A stretch of 64,000 bases of DNA from NCBI GenBank assembly GCA_049115735.1, contig JAGDZP010000012.1, positions 434,001-498,000 on the forward strand, written 5' to 3'. The position numbers and the translations under genes are program-made. Shown here in pieces: positions 63,048-64,000 of the stretch. Source of the stretch: CAXBNB01 sp049115735 (lineage in GTDB: Bacteria; Bacteroidota; Bacteroidia; Cytophagales; Cyclobacteriaceae). The notes below the pieces were generated by a model. That model saw only the letters and a program-made list of their open reading frames with translations. It searched no databases and was not told where the DNA came from. Position 1 is the first letter of the stretch. Each line of letters begins with the position of its first letter.

Positions 63048-64000
63048 ATGAAACAAGCAGTAATTATTGGGTTTTTAGGAAAAACCCAGGATAGATTTTC
63101 TGAATATCAGCAGCCAGCAGACACCAAGCAAAAATTGCAGTCTGTTGTAGACATCAATGGATTTGATGGGGTAGAGATGGTTTACCCTTATGAAACTGGT
63201 GATCCGGCAGAAACGAAGAAAATGATGAACGATATGGAGCTAAGTTTTGCCGCCATCAACGTAAACATCAAAAAAGAACCTGAATGGGTAGCTGGAGCCC
63301 TGACCCGCCCTGAAAAGGCTATTCGTCAACGGGCCATTGAAATGATCAAAAAGGGCAAAGAATATGCAAAAGCAGTGGGAGCTCCACATGTGACCGTATG
63401 TCCATTGAGTGACGGCTATGACCACCTCTTCCAGGTGGACTATGCCAAAGCCTGGAGAAGCATGATCGATGCTATAGGTGAAGCCGCTGAGTACATGCAA
63501 GAAATACCTCTTTTCATTGAATACAAATACAATGAAACACGGGTACACTGTACAATGGATACTGCTGCAAAAGCGCTGTTGATTTTGAAAGAAGTAAACC
63601 TGCCTAATTGCACAGGGGTAACCCTCGATATTGGACACTCGCTATACAGCAATGAAAATCCAGCCCAGTCACTTATGACTATCGTGGAGTCTGGGTTCGA
63701 GCCATACATCCACACCAATGATAACGACTGTAGGCATGACTGGGACTTGATCGGGGCAAGTAGAAACTTCCTACACTATGTGGAAATCATGTTCTACGCT
63801 AGAGAGATAGGTTATGACAAGTACTTCACAACAGATGCTTCACCTCGGATATTCGATAAGATAGACTACTTCGAACGACACACGGAAATCACCAAAGGTG
63901 TGTGGGATTTGGTAGGAAACCTGGACAGAGCGAAGTACCGTAAGCTTATGCAGGAAGAAGACTGGATCGAGTTGATGCGTTTGGTCAATAAAGAGATTTA
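63048..64000 (+). CDS. Second TIM-barrel sugar isomerase/epimerase, cut two bases from its end
   Basis: The ATG at 63048 opens a frame that stays open for 317 codons to the window edge and ends in TA, so a stop may be the next base. It is again a xylose-isomerase-like barrel: VEMVYPYETGDPAETKKMM, ALTRPEKAIRQRA, LFIEYKYNETRVH, TLDIGHSLYSNEN and HTNDNDCRHDWDL give the metal ligands in order. The role is probably isomerisation of the sugar fed to the kinase, as in D-apiose or rhamnose-type routes. Confidence 0.85.
   Translation, partial: MKQAVIIGFLGKTQDRFSEYQQPADTKQKLQSVVDINGFDGVEMVYPYETGDPAETKKMMNDMELSFAAINVNIKKEPEWVAGALTRPEKAIRQRAIEMIKKGKEYAKAVGAPHVTVCPLSDGYDHLFQVDYAKAWRSMIDAIGEAAEYMQEIPLFIEYKYNETRVHCTMDTAAKALLILKEVNLPNCTGVTLDIGHSLYSNENPAQSLMTIVESGFEPYIHTNDNDCRHDWDLIGASRNFLHYVEIMFYAREIGYDKYFTTDASPRIFDKIDYFERHTEITKGVWDLVGNLDRAKYRKLMQEEDWIELMRLVNKEI

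Noticed and set aside
1..64000. tRNA, rRNA, CRISPR or common riboswitch
   Set aside because: I scanned intergenic regions for cloverleaf, CCA ends, regularly spaced direct repeats and known conserved cores and found none. A covariance-model search would be needed to exclude small RNAs fully.

Overview
The window looks like chromosomal DNA of a marine-type member of the Bacteroidota, most likely Cytophagales. The basis is a low-GC sequence, Bacteroidota-type small proteins (a 57-residue histone H1-like protein, a conserved protein between ligA and dapA), TAnnTTTG-like promoter elements, a Bacteroidota-type Rnf operon, DUF2490 and SSS-family proteins, several formylglycine sulfatases, and palindromic dispersed repeats common in this phylum. 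No rRNA, tRNA, CRISPR array, transposase or phage gene was recognised. The assignment is inference from gene content.

Layout. (1) 1-18 kb, housekeeping: a partial unknown gene, a saccharopine-dehydrogenase-like protein, a kelch protein, ligA, dapA, an H1-like protein, an alpha-oxoamine synthase (sphingolipid or sulfonolipid), accC, an MFS carrier, a haem c lipoprotein, a radical SAM/B12-type protein with a CX4CX2C cluster motif, a transhydrogenase-like flavoprotein lacking both redox cysteines, a PqiA-like protein, a LytTR regulator and acylphosphatase. (2) 18-32 kb, an anaerobic-type redox block on the minus strand: an unknown 352-aa kinase-like protein, an RseC-like protein, rnfBCDGEA, and just upstream flavodoxin, a dihydroorotate-dehydrogenase-like protein and a pyruvate:ferredoxin oxidoreductase (PFOR). 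The PFOR seems to lack the internal two-cluster ferredoxin domain. The inferred flow is pyruvate to PFOR to flavodoxin/ferredoxin to Rnf, coupled to an ion gradient and NAD.

(3) 32-45.5 kb, an accessory stretch: a TIR-domain gene interrupted by an in-frame TAG, a beta-lactamase-fold hydrolase flanked by 27-bp direct repeats, a transglutaminase, about 1.4 kb of repeats and hairpins including a 301-304 bp tandem repeat, a sulfatase, an SSS symporter, a DUF1080 protein, DoxX, SGNH hydrolase, HemG and an old-yellow-enzyme homologue. (4) 45.8-53.5 kb: a minus-strand operon of cytochrome c, TIM-barrel isomerase, GMC dehydrogenase and gluconate-dehydrogenase-subunit-3-like protein. It resembles LacABC-type glucoside 3-dehydrogenases and sits beside two more sulfatases. 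With the DUF1080 protein it suggests a 3-keto-glycoside route for sulfated glycans.

(5) 53.5-64 kb, a plus-strand sugar module: a PhoD-like phosphatase, an Nramp-like carrier with altered metal-site motifs, an unusual SDR paired with a DHDPS-fold enzyme, an MFS carrier, two TIM-barrel isomerases, an RpiB-like isomerase, and DhaK/DhaL kinase subunits without a PTS partner. The set looks like uptake, isomerisation and phosphorylation of a short ketose such as erythrulose or a branched analogue.
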